Part shown: piece by piece, positions 33,421 to 44,347 of the stretch
How positions within the stretch are numbered: position 1 is the stretch's first letter
Layout: each line of letters opens with the position of its first letter
Origin: Hoyosella sp. YIM 151337
GTDB lineage: Bacteria > Actinomycetota > Actinomycetes > Mycobacteriales > Mycobacteriaceae
Assembly: GCF_026041215.1 (NCBI RefSeq)
Contig: NZ_JAPEIQ010000011.1
Coordinates: 124,001 to 188,000, forward strand
Reading direction: 5' to 3'
DNA: 64,000 bases
Program-made: the position numbers and the translations under genes
The notes under the pieces: model-generated
Told to the model about the DNA's origin: nothing
Databases searched by the model: none
The model's input: the letters and a program-made list of their open reading frames with translations, nothing else

Positions 33421-34389
33421 GTGAGCGCTGGAGGTGCGTCGTGGCCGCGCCGCGTCCTGGTTGCTGTCATGGTCACCGTTGCCGCCGCCGCGCTGCTTGC
33501 TGGTTGTTCCCGCGGACCCAGCCCGACCGGCGCGTCCCAGCCAAGCGAGCTGTTCGTCGTGAACACCAGTCCCGATCAGCAGCGCATCCGTGCGGAATCT
33601 GTTCGCGAGATCGCTGACCGGGTGCCGGAGGAAATCCGTGAGGGCGGAAAACTCATCGTGGCAACGACGGGGAATGCGCCGCCGTCGTCGTTTCGTGCGG
33701 ACGATGCGATGACGATGATCGGCGTGGAACCGGACCTCGCTCAGCTGGTTGCTGATGTCCTCGATCTCGAGCTCGAGCTCCGCACCACGGACTGGAGCGA
33801 AGTGTTCACGGGTGTCGATGAGGGCCGTTATCACGTCGGATTCGCCAACATCGCGGCCACGCCTGAACGCATGGCGCGTTTCGACATGGTCACCTATCAG
33901 CGCGAAGATCAGGCATTCGCAGTGTTAGCAGGGTCCGCGACCGAGTCGCTGAGTCGCCCGGATGACATCGCGGGGCTGCGCATCGGGGTAGGTGAGGGCA
34001 CACGCAGCGAGCAGATCCTTCGCAGCTGGAATGAGGAACTGGCTCGACGCGGATTGGGCCAGGCTGAACTCAAACACTACGTCGACGGCCGGGAGTATTA
34101 CGCGGCGCTCGAAAGCGGGGCAATCGACGCGAGCTTCGGGCCGATGTCGATCCTGAATTTCGAGGCCGTGACCATGGGGCGGACGAAGGTCGTCGGGCGC
34201 GTGCCGGGCCTCGGTACGGAACCCGCGCTAGTTTCGGCGATCGCCGATAAGGGCTCGGGGCTAGGCCGAACCCTTCAAGAGGCACTGAACGCCGTGATCG
34301 TCACGGGCAAGTATCAAGCGGTGTTCGAGCGGTGGGCGCTCGATCATGCCGTTGTCGCTCGTTCGCAGCTCAACCCGCCTGTGGATTAA
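33421..34389 (+). CDS. Amino-acid-type ABC transporter solute-binding lipoprotein
   Basis: GTG 33421 follows GGGGGAGG; the frame open from 33193 overlaps marR and is not used. The 322-aa product has a lipobox (VAAAALLAGC-SRGP). It then shows the bacterial periplasmic binding protein family 3 fold: GKLIVATTGNAPPSSF, VGFANIAATPERMARFDMVTYQ, the IAGLRIGVGEGTRSEQIL hinge region and a DASFGPMSILNFE second lobe. No permease or ATPase gene is adjacent, so it is an orphan receptor, probably for an amino acid or related compound. Confidence 0.88.
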   Translation: MSAGGASWPRRVLVAVMVTVAAAALLAGCSRGPSPTGASQPSELFVVNTSPDQQRIRAESVREIADRVPEEIREGGKLIVATTGNAPPSSFRADDAMTMIGVEPDLAQLVADVLDLELELRTTDWSEVFTGVDEGRYHVGFANIAATPERMARFDMVTYQREDQAFAVLAGSATESLSRPDDIAGLRIGVGEGTRSEQILRSWNEELARRGLGQAELKHYVDGREYYAALESGAIDASFGPMSILNFEAVTMGRTKVVGRVPGLGTEPALVSAIADKGSGLGRTLQEALNAVIVTGKYQAVFERWALDHAVVARSQLNPPVD

Positions 34390-34395
34390 CCATCG

Positions 34396-34427
34396 GCGGG
34401 CATGGTGATCACGGTCACCATGCCCGC
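34396..34427. terminator. Bidirectional terminator between convergent genes
   Basis: GCGGGCATGGTGA (34396-34408) pairs perfectly with TCACCATGCCCGC (34415-34427) around TCACGG. It lies exactly between the stops of the binding protein gene and ppa. Confidence 0.75.
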
Positions 34428-34441
34428 TATCTGCGCACTGG

Positions 34442-34927
34442 TCAGTGGCCGTTCTGGGTGAAACGTTCAATCGACCGATGAATCTCTGCTTCGGCTTCCT
34501 CGCGCCCAACCCAGTCAGCCGCGTGGACCTCTTTACCGGGTTCGAGATCCTTGTACCGCTCGAAGAAGTGTTTGATCTCATCGAGATGATGCTGGGGCAC
34601 GTCCCCGATGTCCTTTATGTGGTCCCAGCGCGGGTCGACGGGCACACACAGGATCTTCTCGTCGTCACCGGCCTCATCGCGCATCTTGAACATCGCGACG
34701 GGGCGAGCCTCGACAATCACACCGGGAAACACCGGTTCAGGAAGCAGAACGAGCGCGTCCAGGGGATCGCCGTCGCCGCCGAGGGTGTCTTCGATGAAGC
34801 CGTAGTCGGCCGGGTACTGCATTGAAGTGAACAGGTAGCGGTCGAGGCGGACCCGGCCTGTCTCATGATCGACCTCGTATTTGTTGCGCTGTCCCCTGGG
34901 GATCTCGATCGTGACGTCGAATTCCAC
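34442..34927 (-). CDS. ppa: Inorganic pyrophosphatase
   Basis: GTG 34927 ([33 protein letters not shown]) matches the family start and gives 161 aa. Family I active-site residues are visible in [25 protein letters not shown] (the Asp cluster that binds Mg) and [11 protein letters not shown]. It hydrolyses pyrophosphate and drives nucleotide and polymer synthesis. It diverges from dacB across 138 bases, as in mycobacteria (Rv3628/Rv3627c). Confidence 0.96.
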   Translation of the reverse strand: MEFDVTIEIPRGQRNKYEVDHETGRVRLDRYLFTSMQYPADYGFIEDTLGGDGDPLDALVLLPEPVFPGVIVEARPVAMFKMRDEAGDDEKILCVPVDPRWDHIKDIGDVPQHHLDEIKHFFERYKDLEPGKEVHAADWVGREEAEAEIHRSIERFTQNGH

Positions 34928-35065
34928 GCGTCCTCGCTTCGCTCGTGTCAGTCCGGTATGCCGTCTGCGTTGGTCCACAGTCGGCGCGTCAAGGATAGTC
35001 TTGGCCCCGACCACGCTGACAACCAGTCGCGGCGAATCAATACTGACCCCGGGGGGAAGGACACG

Positions 35066-36568
35066 ATGACAGTCGACAAGGCACCGCTTCCCGGGGGAGA
35101 AGCGGAGCCCTCAGGCCCCCCGCTAGATTCTGCGCCTTCGGCAGCGGCCGGTGCCCGGCGAGCGCGGCCGTACCGGCGCGGCGCACTCATTGCAGTGTTT
35201 GCCGCCATTGTGCTCATCGTCGCCAGCACCGGCACGCTAGTGGCAGCGCGGTACGCGGAGTCGTTCCGCCAGAGCAGCGCTACGGTTGCCGAGCCGCCGC
35301 CTCTCGTCGAGGTGCAGCCGGCGATTCTTCCACTTCCCGACGCTGCGCCGATGCCGACGCAGGACGAGGTAGCGGCAGCCCTCGATCCCTGGCTGAGCGA
35401 TCCCGCGCTCGGCTCGCTGGCTGGACGAGTTACCGACGCCAGCACGGGAACAGTGCTCTGGGCACAGGACCACACCGAACGCCGCATCCCCGCGTCAGCG
35501 GCGAAGGTGCTCACCGGGGCCGCGGCGCTACTTGTGCTGCCGCTCGATGGCCGCGTCGAAACCCGCGTCGTTGCGGGTTCTGAGCCCGGTGAAGTCGTGC
35601 TTGTGGGGGCTGGTGACGTCACCCTCAGCGCGCAGCCCGAAGGAGCGCCCACCTATTACGAAGGGGCACCGCGCATCGACGACCTCGCAGCGCAGGTACG
35701 TGACAGCGGTACCGAAGTGCGCCGCGTGGTCGTCGACACCACGGCGTTTACCGGCGCCCGCCTGGCACCTGGATGGAGCCCCGAGAGCGTGGGAGAGGGT
35801 TACGTCGCTCCCATGGAGCCGGTGATGCTCGATGGTGGTCGTATCGATCCGCTTGAGCCAGAGTCGCCGCGCTGGGATGAACCTGCGCTAGCTGCGGGCC
35901 GTACGCTGGCGGAGCGACTCGGGGCTGACCCGGATTCTGTCACCGCCGGCGTCGCGAGCACCGGCGCTCAAGTTCTCGCACAGGTTAGTTCCGCGCCGCT
36001 CCGCGTGCGGCTCGACCAGTTCATGCAGCAGTCGGACAACGTGCTTGCGGAAGCGATCGGCCGCGAAATCGCGGTCGCGGTGGGGGAGCCAGCCTCATTT
36101 CGTGGTGCCGTGCGTGCGATCCCCGCGGTACTCGCGGAGCACGGACTGCCGGCCGACGATATCGTTCTCGCTGACGCAAGCGGACTATCACGGGAGAACG
36201 TGCTGTCGGTTTCTGCCCTTGACACGCTGCTCGCGCGTGCTGCGGCCGAATCCGCCGCACCGGAGGAGCTGGCCGCCGACGATACGGCCGCAGCCCTGCG
36301 GCCGCTACTTGATCTGCTTCCGGTAGCGGCAGGTACAGGCACCCTCGAGGCACGCTTCACGGAGGCCGCCGCATCGGGAACAGGGTGGGTTCGGGCGAAG
36401 ACTGGCACACTCGATGGAGTAAACGCATTGGCAGGGTATGCGGTCACCCGAACGGGCCGGGTGCTCACCTTTGCTTTCATTTCGACCGATAGCAGTGCGT
36501 TCGAGGCGCGGCCAGCCCTCGATGCGCTCGCCGCGCAGCTTCGGACGGTACCGAGAGCAGGAGAATGA
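35066..36568 (+). CDS. dacB: D-alanyl-D-alanine carboxypeptidase/endopeptidase (PBP4, S13 family)
   Basis: ATG 35066 follows GGGGGAAGG. The 500-aa protein has a basic cytosolic start, one membrane anchor ([25 protein letters not shown]) and an extracellular penicillin-binding domain. The three active-site motifs are SAAK (nucleophile Ser, in [10 protein letters not shown]), SDN (QQSDNVLAE) and KTG (RAKTGTLDG). It trims or cuts peptidoglycan cross-links. The next gene starts inside its stop (ATGA). Homologue of Rv3627c. Confidence 0.95.
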   Translation: MTVDKAPLPGGEAEPSGPPLDSAPSAAAGARRARPYRRGALIAVFAAIVLIVASTGTLVAARYAESFRQSSATVAEPPPLVEVQPAILPLPDAAPMPTQDEVAAALDPWLSDPALGSLAGRVTDASTGTVLWAQDHTERRIPASAAKVLTGAAALLVLPLDGRVETRVVAGSEPGEVVLVGAGDVTLSAQPEGAPTYYEGAPRIDDLAAQVRDSGTEVRRVVVDTTAFTGARLAPGWSPESVGEGYVAPMEPVMLDGGRIDPLEPESPRWDEPALAAGRTLAERLGADPDSVTAGVASTGAQVLAQVSSAPLRVRLDQFMQQSDNVLAEAIGREIAVAVGEPASFRGAVRAIPAVLAEHGLPADDIVLADASGLSRENVLSVSALDTLLARAAAESAAPEELAADDTAAALRPLLDLLPVAAGTGTLEARFTEAAASGTGWVRAKTGTLDGVNALAGYAVTRTGRVLTFAFISTDSSAFEARPALDALAAQLRTVPRAGE

Positions 36569-37611
36569 GCGACCCAACTTCCGTGCAGGACAAATCCGCC
36601 GCCGCCAACGTCGACTGGAAACTTGCTGCCACGACCGCCGCACGGTTGGTGCGGCCGGGCCCGGATATGTCCGAGTACACGCGCACCCACGTGGCTGCTG
36701 AATTGCAGGAGCTCTCGGTGTTCGCGGACGGTCCCGTGCGTGAGGTCACGGGCCTGACCGATGACCGCCCAGTGCGGCCAGCGAGGATCGTTGACCGGCC
36801 AGGCTGGGCGCGCGCTGCCGCGCATTCGCTCGCGGAACTCACGGGCAGCTCACAGCCGCCCGGCGGCTTGCTGCGCGGCCGGCCTGCTGGTCTGCAGGCT
36901 GGTGCGATCCTCAGTTTTCTTTCCACCGCCATCATCGGCCAGTACGACCCGTTCAGCGGGCCCGATGGGACCCTGTTACTTGTGGCGCCCAACGTGGTGG
37001 CGGCGGAACGTGCCATGCGGGTGCGCACCCGGGACTTCCGAACGTGGGTGTGCTTACACGAGGTGACGCACCGGGTTCAATTCACTGCGACGCCATGGCT
37101 GGCCGATTACATGCGCGGCCTCGTCGACGCGCTCGGGGAGCACACCGAGGAAACCCTCGGCGATTTGACGCGGCGGTTGACGTCAGCCGTGCGGCGCAGC
37201 GACGACACTGGCCTCGACCGGGGTGTCGTCGGCGTGCTGTTGGCGACGCAGCCACCCCGCCAGCGCGACGCCATGGTTTCCCTGCTCATGCTCGGCACCC
37301 TGCTCGAAGGCCACGCGGAACATGTCATGGACGCCGCAGGGCCAGCGGTAGTGCCAACGGTCGCACACATTAGGGAACTGTTCGACCAGCGTCGCCGTCG
37401 CCGTACCAACCCGCTGCAATGGCTGATGCGGACTGCCTTGGGCGTAGATGCAAAGATCGCACAGTACGTGAAGGGCAAGAAGTTCGTGGACACAATCGTG
37501 GAGCGCGTCGGCATGCAGGAATTCAACGCGATCTGGACATCACCAGAGACATTGCCGAAACCGCAGGAGATCGGCGCACCGGAACGCTGGATCCAGCGGG
37601 TTCTGGGGTGA
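36565..37611 (+). CDS. Zinc-dependent metalloprotease-like protein (Rv3626c family)
   Basis: The 348-aa protein belongs to the actinobacterial family once called 'coenzyme F420 biosynthesis associated'. WVCLHEVTHRVQF provides HExxH near residue 160, and EGHAEHVMD further on probably gives the third ligand. The rest is helical with no signal peptide, so it acts in the cytoplasm. The substrate is unknown; the F420 link rests on co-occurrence only. It is coupled to dacB and tilS by 4-base overlaps. Confidence 0.88.
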   Translation: MSDPTSVQDKSAAANVDWKLAATTAARLVRPGPDMSEYTRTHVAAELQELSVFADGPVREVTGLTDDRPVRPARIVDRPGWARAAAHSLAELTGSSQPPGGLLRGRPAGLQAGAILSFLSTAIIGQYDPFSGPDGTLLLVAPNVVAAERAMRVRTRDFRTWVCLHEVTHRVQFTATPWLADYMRGLVDALGEHTEETLGDLTRRLTSAVRRSDDTGLDRGVVGVLLATQPPRQRDAMVSLLMLGTLLEGHAEHVMDAAGPAVVPTVAHIRELFDQRRRRRTNPLQWLMRTALGVDAKIAQYVKGKKFVDTIVERVGMQEFNAIWTSPETLPKPQEIGAPERWIQRVLG

Positions 37612-38624
37612 CCGAGAGCGGCCTGCACGTTGTGCGGCGTGCGGTTCGGCAATGGCTCGAACGGTACTCTCCAGGCGCTGGAGACCTCGTCGTCGCGATG
37701 TCGGGGGGCGCGGATTCAGCTGCGCTATGCGCAGGCGCAGCCGCGGAAATGCCCGGATGCGTGCACGCGGTGACGATCGATCACGGGTTGCAAGAAGGCT
37801 CAGCTCGCGTCGCAGCAGACGCTGCGGCAGTTGCTCGCCGTGCTGGATGCGTAAATGCCCGTGTCATACGGGTTGAGGTGACCGGTGCGGGTGGGCTTGA
37901 GGCCGCAGCTCGGCGTGCCCGCTACGCGGCGCTCAATGCGGCACGCGGGGAGGCTCCAGTGCTCGTGGCGCACACACTTGACGATCAGGCTGAGACGGTG
38001 CTTCTTGGGCTGGCGCGCGGATCGGGACCGCGTTCGGTGGCCGGGATGCGTCCCTATAGCCCGCCGTGGGGGCGCCCGTTACTAGCGGTGCGCCGCACGA
38101 TGACACGAGCGGCGTGTGCGGAGCTGGGCATCAGTCCACATGAGGATCCGCATAACTCAGATCCGCGATTTACGCGTGTGCGAATCCGGGACGAGGTGCT
38201 GCCGCTGATGGAGGAAGTCTGCCGCGGCGGCGTGGCGGAGTCCTTAGCCCGGACGGCCGCGCAGCTCCAGGAAGACGTCGAAGTTCTCGACGACCTGGCG
38301 AGTGCGCTGCTAGATAAAGCGCGCAATGGCGCTTGCCTTGACGTGCTGGTGCTGCGGGGAGAGCCAGCAGCTCTGCGCCGGCGTGCAGTGCGATCCTGGC
38401 TGTTGGAGAGCGGCGCGCGCGGGCTCACCGACCGCCAGCTGCGTGCGGTTGACGCCCTGGTCAGCGACTGGCGCGGGCAGGGGCCGGTGGCGGTGCCGGA
38501 CGCGCTGAACCGGGCTGGGGAGGGGGCGAGGTTAGTCGTCGAGCGGCGGCATGGCACTCTTGGGATCGCAGTCCAACCGCGCCACTCTCACCCCGGCACG
38601 CGGCCTACCGAGAAGGGGAGCTGA
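37608..38624 (+). CDS. tilS: tRNA(Ile)-lysidine synthase
   Basis: GTG 37608 overlaps the previous stop and is preferred over the longer frame that lies inside the upstream gene. The 338-aa N-type ATP pyrophosphatase has the PP-loop motif VAMSGGADSAALC near residue 30 and HTLDDQAETVLLGLARGSG. It converts C34 of tRNA-Ile(CAU) to lysidine so that AUA is read as Ile. Length fits the short actinobacterial form. hpt follows after three bases, the common tilS-hpt pair. Confidence 0.94.
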   Translation: MTESGLHVVRRAVRQWLERYSPGAGDLVVAMSGGADSAALCAGAAAEMPGCVHAVTIDHGLQEGSARVAADAAAVARRAGCVNARVIRVEVTGAGGLEAAARRARYAALNAARGEAPVLVAHTLDDQAETVLLGLARGSGPRSVAGMRPYSPPWGRPLLAVRRTMTRAACAELGISPHEDPHNSDPRFTRVRIRDEVLPLMEEVCRGGVAESLARTAAQLQEDVEVLDDLASALLDKARNGACLDVLVLRGEPAALRRRAVRSWLLESGARGLTDRQLRAVDALVSDWRGQGPVAVPDALNRAGEGARLVVERRHGTLGIAVQPRHSHPGTRPTEKGS

Positions 38625-38627
38625 CCC

Positions 38628-39188
38628 GTGTACGACGGCGACATTGCGTCTGTGCTGATATCGGAAGAGCAAATCCGCGCACGCACCGCAGAGCTCGCGG
38701 CTGAGCTCGCCGAACGATACAAGCCCGCACCCGACGCCAAGCCTGAGGATGACCTGCTCCTCGTGGGTGTGCTCAAAGGCGCGATGATGTTCATGACTGA
38801 TCTTGCCCGCGCCTTGCCTATCCCTACTCAGATGGAGTTCATGGCGGTGAGCTCGTACGGCTCATCGACGTCGTCGTCTGGGGTGGTCCGCATTCTGAAG
38901 GATCTGGATCGCGATATTGCCGATCGGGATGTGCTGATCGTGGAGGACATCATCGACTCCGGCCTCACCCTCTCCTGGCTGATGCGCAACCTGCAGACGC
39001 GCAATCCGAAATCGCTGCAGGTGTGTACATTGCTGCGGAAACCGGATGCGATCACGGTCGACGTTCCGGTGGCGCACGTGGGCTTCGATATCCCAAACGA
39101 GTTCGTGGTGGGCTACGGACTCGACTACGACGAGCGGTATCGCGATCTTCCTTACATCGGGCTGCTTGATCCGGCCGTCTACCGCTGA
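38628..39188 (+). CDS. hpt: Hypoxanthine-guanine phosphoribosyltransferase
   Basis: The 186-aa purine salvage enzyme starts at GTG 38628. The PRPP-binding motif [14 protein letters not shown] contains the paired acidic residues. The flexible loop [14 protein letters not shown] and the purine-contact region [22 protein letters not shown] are standard. It makes IMP and GMP from hypoxanthine and guanine with PRPP. Confidence 0.95.
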   Translation: MYDGDIASVLISEEQIRARTAELAAELAERYKPAPDAKPEDDLLLVGVLKGAMMFMTDLARALPIPTQMEFMAVSSYGSSTSSSGVVRILKDLDRDIADRDVLIVEDIIDSGLTLSWLMRNLQTRNPKSLQVCTLLRKPDAITVDVPVAHVGFDIPNEFVVGYGLDYDERYRDLPYIGLLDPAVYR

Positions 39189-39375
39189 GCGTGACGCCCG
39201 GACGGCGCCGCTGCGAGGCGTGTCGTTTGCACTGGTAAATCGGCGGTTATGAGCGGATGGTGGGCAACTGTGTGGCATGCGGCGCATACTGGGGCTGAGG
39301 CACAGCGGAATGCGACGGTCCTGGCTGGGTCGCGCCGAATTACCCCCTGTCGTGACCTGACGGTAGCCTGGAACT

Positions 39376-39399
39376 CCCCGGCGTGATGTGCGGGGTTTT
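39376..39399 (+). terminator. Possible terminator after hpt
   Basis: CCCCG (39376-39380) and CGGGG (39391-39395) form a 5-bp stem with a 10-base loop, followed by TTTT. It is short but has the right context, between hpt and ftsH. Confidence 0.4.
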
Positions 39400-39455
39400 A
39401 CCGGCCTATTCACGCGCCCGTGCACTGGAAGGATGAGCCACCCGGCTGAACCTCT

Positions 39456-41888
39456 ATGAACCGCAAGACTGTTTTCAGGAACCTCGCGATCGTCGCGGCG
39501 ATTCTGCTGGTGATATTTGCGTTCTCGTACTTTGGGGGCGATACGCGGGATTACCACGAGGTGGATACGTCGGTGGCGCTCACCCAGCTCGATGAGCGGA
39601 ACGTCGTCGAGGCCCAGATCGACGACCGGGAACAGCAGCTCCGGCTAACGCTGCGTGAGGGCACCGACGCGACCGATGGGGAAACCCAGATCATCGCGAA
39701 GTATCCGACGGGCGCTGCGGAGCAAGTTTACGATCAGGTGCGGGCAGCGGAACTCGAGCGGTTCGACACCAGTGTCACCCAAGACAGCTGGCTCGGCAGC
39801 CTGCTGCTGTTCATGCTCCCAATGCTGATTTTGCTCGGTCTCTTCCTCTTCATCATGATCCGGATGCAGGGCGGTGGCCGCGGCGGCATGATGGGCTTCG
39901 GCAAGTCGAAGGCGAAACAGCTGACGAAGGACATGCCGAAAACCACGTTCGCTGATGTTGCGGGCGCCGACGAGGCTGTTGAAGAACTGCACGAAATCAA
40001 GGATTTCTTGCAGCATCCCGCCCGCTACCAGGCGCTTGGTGCGAAGATCCCGAAAGGCGTACTGCTTTTCGGCCCGCCTGGCACAGGTAAGACGCTGCTT
40101 GCTCGCGCGGTGGCCGGCGAGGCGGGTGTACCGTTCTTCACGATCTCCGGCTCCGATTTTGTCGAGATGTTCGTCGGTGTGGGTGCGTCGCGAGTCCGCG
40201 ACATGTTCGAACAAGCCAAGCAAAATGCCCCGTGCATCATCTTCGTCGACGAGATCGACGCGGTCGGACGCCAGCGCGGCGCCGGTATGGGCGGCGGTCA
40301 CGACGAACGCGAACAGACCCTGAATCAGCTGCTCGTAGAAATGGATGGCTTTGGTGCTCGGCAGGGGATCATTATGATCGCCGCGACTAACCGGCCGGAC
40401 ATTCTCGACCCCGCGCTGCTGCGGCCAGGCCGGTTCGACCGCCAGGTCCCGGTCGGGGCGCCGGATCTTGCGGGCCGCCGCGCGATCCTGCGAGTGCATT
40501 CGCAGGGCAAGCCGCTCGCATCCGATGTCGATCTTGACGCGCTCGCGAAGCGCACCGTTGGAATGTCGGGTGCGGACCTTGCAAATGTGATCAACGAGGC
40601 CGCGCTGCTGACGGCGCGCGAGGCTGGCACCGTGATCACCAACGAGGCGCTAGAAGAAGCGGTGGACCGGGTAATCGGCGGTCCGCGCCGCAAGAGCCGG
40701 ATCATCAGTGAGCTGGAAAAGAAGATCACCGCCTATCACGAAGGCGGTCATACACTCGCCGGCTGGGCGATGCCTGACCTCACACCGGTATATAAGGTCA
40801 CGATCCTTGCCCGTGGACGTACAGGCGGGCATGCGCTGGCCGTGCCCGAAGACGACAAGTCGATGATGACCCGCTCGGAAATGATCTCGCGACTGGTCTT
40901 CGCCATGGGTGGCCGTGCGGCAGAGGAACTGGTCTTCCAGGAGCCCACCACCGGTGCGTCATCCGACATTGAGCAGGCAACAAAAATTGCGCGTGCGATG
41001 GTCACCGAGTACGGGATGAGCCCGCGCCTCGGTGCAGTACGTTACGGCCAGGAACACGGGGATCCCTTCGTGGGCCGGACGATGGGCATGGCTCCTGATT
41101 ACTCCCACGAAATCGCCCGTGAGATCGATGAAGAAGTCCGCCGGCTCATCGAGGCATCGCATACTGAAGCGTGGGAGATTCTGCACGACTATCGCGATGA
41201 GCTCGATCAGCTAGCGCGCGAACTGCTCGACAAGGAAACTCTGGTGCGCAAAGACCTGGAGCGGATTCTCGCGCGGGTCGAGAAGCGGCCGCGTATTACC
41301 GAATTCAATGACTTCGGGGCGCGCACCCCAGTCGAACTGCGTCCCCCAATTAAAACACCCGCCGAAATCGCGAAGGAGCGGGGCGAGCCGTGGCCTCCCG
41401 TGCCGGAGGTGACACCCGCGCCTGAACCGGCACAGTCCGGCGGGCGAAACGGTGCGCCCGCCGAGCACGACGACGCGGAGTCATGGCGCGAACCCTCAGA
41501 TGAGCGGGTGGGAGGCAGCGTCAACGGCGGAAGTCAGCGCGACTCGCGGGCCCACCCACCGCAGTCGGACGCTCATCCGGGACAGTCGGGATACCCGATT
41601 CCTAGCGGCCACGGCGCACAAAGCGCACGGGGCGGGCGCAGGACCGGAGAATCGCGGTACGGCGAACCGCCCGGGTGGTCGGCCCCCGGCTGGCCGCCGC
41701 GCAGCGCGGACACCACAACGCCTGTCCGGGAAAGGGCTGCGAAGCGTGAGGAAGACCGCGAAGAAGACGCAGTGACCCGCGGGTCTTCCGGCGGTTTCAC
41801 TGAAGCCGCCGGAACGCCGGATCGATACGACCACGAGGACTGGCGGCCCGAACCCCCCGACGGGCACGAGGATGGCACACGATCGTGA
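39456..41888 (+). CDS. ftsH: ATP-dependent zinc metalloprotease FtsH
   Basis: The 810-aa membrane protease has an N-terminal helix, an extracytoplasmic segment with [16 protein letters not shown], and a second helix near residue 115. The AAA domain follows: Walker A GPPGTGKT, Walker [21 protein letters not shown] text [21 protein letters not shown] zinc peptidase domain (HEGGH) completes it. The last ~190 residues are a Gly/Pro/Arg/Asp-rich disordered tail, longer than usual though also seen in mycobacteria. It degrades misfolded membrane proteins. folE begins inside its stop. Confidence 0.97.
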   Translation: MNRKTVFRNLAIVAAILLVIFAFSYFGGDTRDYHEVDTSVALTQLDERNVVEAQIDDREQQLRLTLREGTDATDGETQIIAKYPTGAAEQVYDQVRAAELERFDTSVTQDSWLGSLLLFMLPMLILLGLFLFIMIRMQGGGRGGMMGFGKSKAKQLTKDMPKTTFADVAGADEAVEELHEIKDFLQHPARYQALGAKIPKGVLLFGPPGTGKTLLARAVAGEAGVPFFTISGSDFVEMFVGVGASRVRDMFEQAKQNAPCIIFVDEIDAVGRQRGAGMGGGHDEREQTLNQLLVEMDGFGARQGIIMIAATNRPDILDPALLRPGRFDRQVPVGAPDLAGRRAILRVHSQGKPLASDVDLDALAKRTVGMSGADLANVINEAALLTAREAGTVITNEALEEAVDRVIGGPRRKSRIISELEKKITAYHEGGHTLAGWAMPDLTPVYKVTILARGRTGGHALAVPEDDKSMMTRSEMISRLVFAMGGRAAEELVFQEPTTGASSDIEQATKIARAMVTEYGMSPRLGAVRYGQEHGDPFVGRTMGMAPDYSHEIAREIDEEVRRLIEASHTEAWEILHDYRDELDQLARELLDKETLVRKDLERILARVEKRPRITEFNDFGARTPVELRPPIKTPAEIAKERGEPWPPVPEVTPAPEPAQSGGRNGAPAEHDDAESWREPSDERVGGSVNGGSQRDSRAHPPQSDAHPGQSGYPIPSGHGAQSARGGRRTGESRYGEPPGWSAPGWPPRSADTTTPVRERAAKREEDREEDAVTRGSSGGFTEAAGTPDRYDHEDWRPEPPDGHEDGTRS

Positions 41889-42532
41889 CAAGTAACCGCA
41901 CCAGCAGCCAAACCGGCGGTGACGGCCTTACAGCCGCAATTGACGCCGTCGACCCTGTCTCCCGCGTATTCGATCAGGCCAGAGCTGAAGCGGCCGTGCG
42001 TGAATTGCTGATAGCGGTGGGTGAGGATCCGTCGCGGTCGGGCCTTGCCGACACTCCCGCGCGGGTCGCGCGTGCGTACGCAGAACTGTTCGCCGGGCTG
42101 CACACGGACCCGGATCACGTGCTCGACACGACGTTCGACGAGGGCCATGACGAACTCGTGCTGGTGAAGGACATTCCGATGTACTCCACATGCGAGCATC
42201 ATCTCGTGCCGTTCCACGGTGTGGCGCACGTCGGTTACATTCCCAATGACTCTGGGCGCGTGACCGGCTTGTCGAAGCTCGCGCGGCTGGTGGATCTCTA
42301 TGCGAAGCGGCCGCAGGTGCAGGAGCGGCTCACCAGTCAGATCGCTGACGCGATGATGCGGAAATTAGAGCCGCGCGGCGCGATCGTCGTCGTGGAAGCG
42401 GAACATTTGTGTATGGCGATGCGTGGCATCCGGAAACCGGGTGCGACGACGACCACATCGGCCGTTCGCGGACTCTTCAAGAGTAGTGCCGCCTCACGTT
42501 CGGAGGCTCTCGACCTGATACTGCGGAAGTGA
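41885..42532 (+). CDS. folE: GTP cyclohydrolase I
   Basis: GTG 41885 overlaps the ftsH stop. The 215-aa enzyme opens the guanine ring of GTP to make dihydroneopterin triphosphate, the first step to folate. Zinc ligands are visible in [14 protein letters not shown] (Cys and His) and in [16 protein letters not shown] (Cys). The ~30-residue N-terminal Ser/Thr/Gly leader is typical of the mycobacterial protein. It heads folE-folP-folB-folK, all overlapping by 4 bases. Confidence 0.97.
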   Translation: MTSNRTSSQTGGDGLTAAIDAVDPVSRVFDQARAEAAVRELLIAVGEDPSRSGLADTPARVARAYAELFAGLHTDPDHVLDTTFDEGHDELVLVKDIPMYSTCEHHLVPFHGVAHVGYIPNDSGRVTGLSKLARLVDLYAKRPQVQERLTSQIADAMMRKLEPRGAIVVVEAEHLCMAMRGIRKPGATTTTSAVRGLFKSSAASRSEALDLILRK

Positions 42533-43458
42533 CCAGCGAGGTGCGGACCGTCGGTAGTTCTGACCCGGGCGGCAGCAGCAAAAGCGCTGGTGCCGCCCGG
42601 GCACACACCGGGCTTCCCGCCCCCGGCAGGTGCGTGGTCATGGGAATCCTGAACGTCACAGTGGACTCATTTTCAGATGGCGGACAGTTCCTCAGCGCCG
42701 AGCGCGCCATTTCTCGGGGTCTGGAGTTGCACCGTCTCGGCGTTGATGTGGTGGACGTGGGTGGTGAATCGACGCGCCCAGGCGCGGCGCGCGTGGATCC
42801 AGAGGTGGAAGCGCGACGCGTTACGCCCGTGATCAGGACACTCAGTGAGGCCGGCGTCACCGTAAGCGTCGACACGATGCGCGCAAGCGTGGCAGAGCAG
42901 GCAATCAGTGCTGGCGCGGCGATCGTGAACGATGTGTCTGGCGGACAGTCGGACCCGCACATGGCCAAGGTCGTGGCGGACGCTGGCGTGCCGTGGGTGC
43001 TCATGCACTGGCGTTCCAATGGTGAATTCCTGCACCACACTGATGTGAGCAGCGGTCGCGACGGCTACCGCGACATCGTGAAGGAAGTGAGCGCGGAACT
43101 CCTCGCGCAAGTTGATGCCGCAGTCCGCGCGGGCGTTGATCCAGCTGTGCTTGTGCTGGATCCGGGGCTGGGGTTCGCGAAGACAGCGGCGGACAACTGG
43201 GCGTTGCTGCACGCTCTCCCGCACTTGGCAGGACTTGGATTCCCAGTACTGGTTGGCGCGTCCCGGAAACGTTTCCTCGGTGCTCTGCTAGCGGACGAAG
43301 AAGGTAACGACCGGCCCGTTGCTGATCGAGATACCGCGACTGCTGCGATCTCCGCCCTTGCTGCGGCCGGCGGTGCCTGGGGCGTGCGGGTACACGACGC
43401 GCGCGCCACTCTCGACGCGATCGCGGTCGCGCACGCATGGATGGCGGGCCGACCATGA
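42529..43458 (+). CDS. folP: Dihydropteroate synthase
   Basis: The 309-aa TIM-barrel enzyme joins p-aminobenzoate to dihydropterin pyrophosphate and is the sulfonamide target. Motifs are [15 protein letters not shown] (Val where many enzymes have Pro), [17 protein letters not shown], and the late [12 protein letters not shown] ~35-residue Ser/Gly-rich leader precedes the barrel. Starts at GTG 42529 inside the folE end. Corresponds to mycobacterial folP1. Confidence 0.96.
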   Translation: MTSEVRTVGSSDPGGSSKSAGAARAHTGLPAPGRCVVMGILNVTVDSFSDGGQFLSAERAISRGLELHRLGVDVVDVGGESTRPGAARVDPEVEARRVTPVIRTLSEAGVTVSVDTMRASVAEQAISAGAAIVNDVSGGQSDPHMAKVVADAGVPWVLMHWRSNGEFLHHTDVSSGRDGYRDIVKEVSAELLAQVDAAVRAGVDPAVLVLDPGLGFAKTAADNWALLHALPHLAGLGFPVLVGASRKRFLGALLADEEGNDRPVADRDTATAAISALAAAGGAWGVRVHDARATLDAIAVAHAWMAGRP

Positions 43459-43841
43459 CGGCGGAAGCTGTGCCGGACCGGATTGAGTTGCGCGGCCTCA
43501 CCGTGCGCGGACACCACGGTGTTTTCGAGCACGAGAAACGAGAGGGCCAGGATTTTGTCATCGATATCGTGGTGCGCACCGACCTCAGGAAAGCCGGAGA
43601 CTCGGACGACCTCGCAGACACCCTCGACTATGGTGCCCTGGCTCAGCAGGCCGCCGACATCGTCAGTGGCCCGCCGTTCAACCTTATTGAGACTGTCGCG
43701 GCGCGGATAGCTGACGACGTCATGCGTGATGAGCGAGTCCACTCGGTCGAAGTTACGGTGCACAAGCCCGCCGCGCCGATACCCCTGAACTTTCGGGACG
43801 TCGCAGTCGTAGTCGCGCGAGAAAGAGGTGCCGGCGCGTGA
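43455..43841 (+). CDS. folB: Dihydroneopterin aldolase
   Basis: ATG 43455 overlaps the folP stop and gives 128 aa. [30 protein letters not shown], the [14 protein letters not shown] segment and the [11 protein letters not shown] helix with the catalytic Glu are characteristic. The late VHKPAAPI has the conserved Lys. It cleaves dihydroneopterin to 6-hydroxymethyl-dihydropterin and glycolaldehyde. Confidence 0.95.
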   Translation: MTAEAVPDRIELRGLTVRGHHGVFEHEKREGQDFVIDIVVRTDLRKAGDSDDLADTLDYGALAQQAADIVSGPPFNLIETVAARIADDVMRDERVHSVEVTVHKPAAPIPLNFRDVAVVVARERGAGA

Positions 43842-44347
43842 CTCTTGCGGTCCTCTCGATCGGCTCCAACGTTGGGGACCGGCTCGCGAATTTGCGAACA
43901 GTGACTGACGCTCTGGGCAGTCGACTGAGAGCGCGCTCACCTGTGTACGTCACGGCACCGTGGGGGGTCACCGACCAGGCAGATTTCTACAACGCGGTGT
44001 TGCTCGCGGAAGACGGCAGCTGGGATGAATGGAAGTGGCTGGAATTCGCCCAGCGGTGCGAACGAGCTGCCCAGCGGACGCGCGAGCGCCACTGGGGCCC
44101 GCGCACTCTCGATGTCGACATCATCAACTGCGCCAAGGACGGAGAGCCTGTCGTCCAGCGAGACCCGCGATTGACTTTGCCGCACCCGCACGCCCACGAA
44201 CGGGCTTTCGTGCTGGTTCCCTGGCTTGATGTTGATCCGCATGCGGCGCTGCACGGCACACCCATCGCGGAACTGCTGACGGTGCTTTCTGCAACTGAAC
44301 GTGAGGGAGTGCAGCGCCGGCCGGACCAAACGGAGTGGCTTCGGTGA
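43838..44347 (+). CDS. folK: 2-amino-4-hydroxy-6-hydroxymethyldihydropteridine diphosphokinase
   Basis: The 169-aa enzyme transfers pyrophosphate from ATP to hydroxymethyl-dihydropterin for Fol[15 protein letters not shown] opens the protein. [16 protein letters not shown] and the signature [13 protein letters not shown], with its two Mg-binding Asp residues, followed by [16 protein letters not shown], are complete. Start GTG 43838 lies in the folB stop. Confidence 0.96.
   Translation: MTLAVLSIGSNVGDRLANLRTVTDALGSRLRARSPVYVTAPWGVTDQADFYNAVLLAEDGSWDEWKWLEFAQRCERAAQRTRERHWGPRTLDVDIINCAKDGEPVVQRDPRLTLPHPHAHERAFVLVPWLDVDPHAALHGTPIAELLTVLSATEREGVQRRPDQTEWLR

Noticed and set aside
37419-37607. 63-residue N-terminal extension of TilS
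   Set aside because: It lies inside the metalloprotease gene; GTG 37608 overlapping its stop matches the family length.
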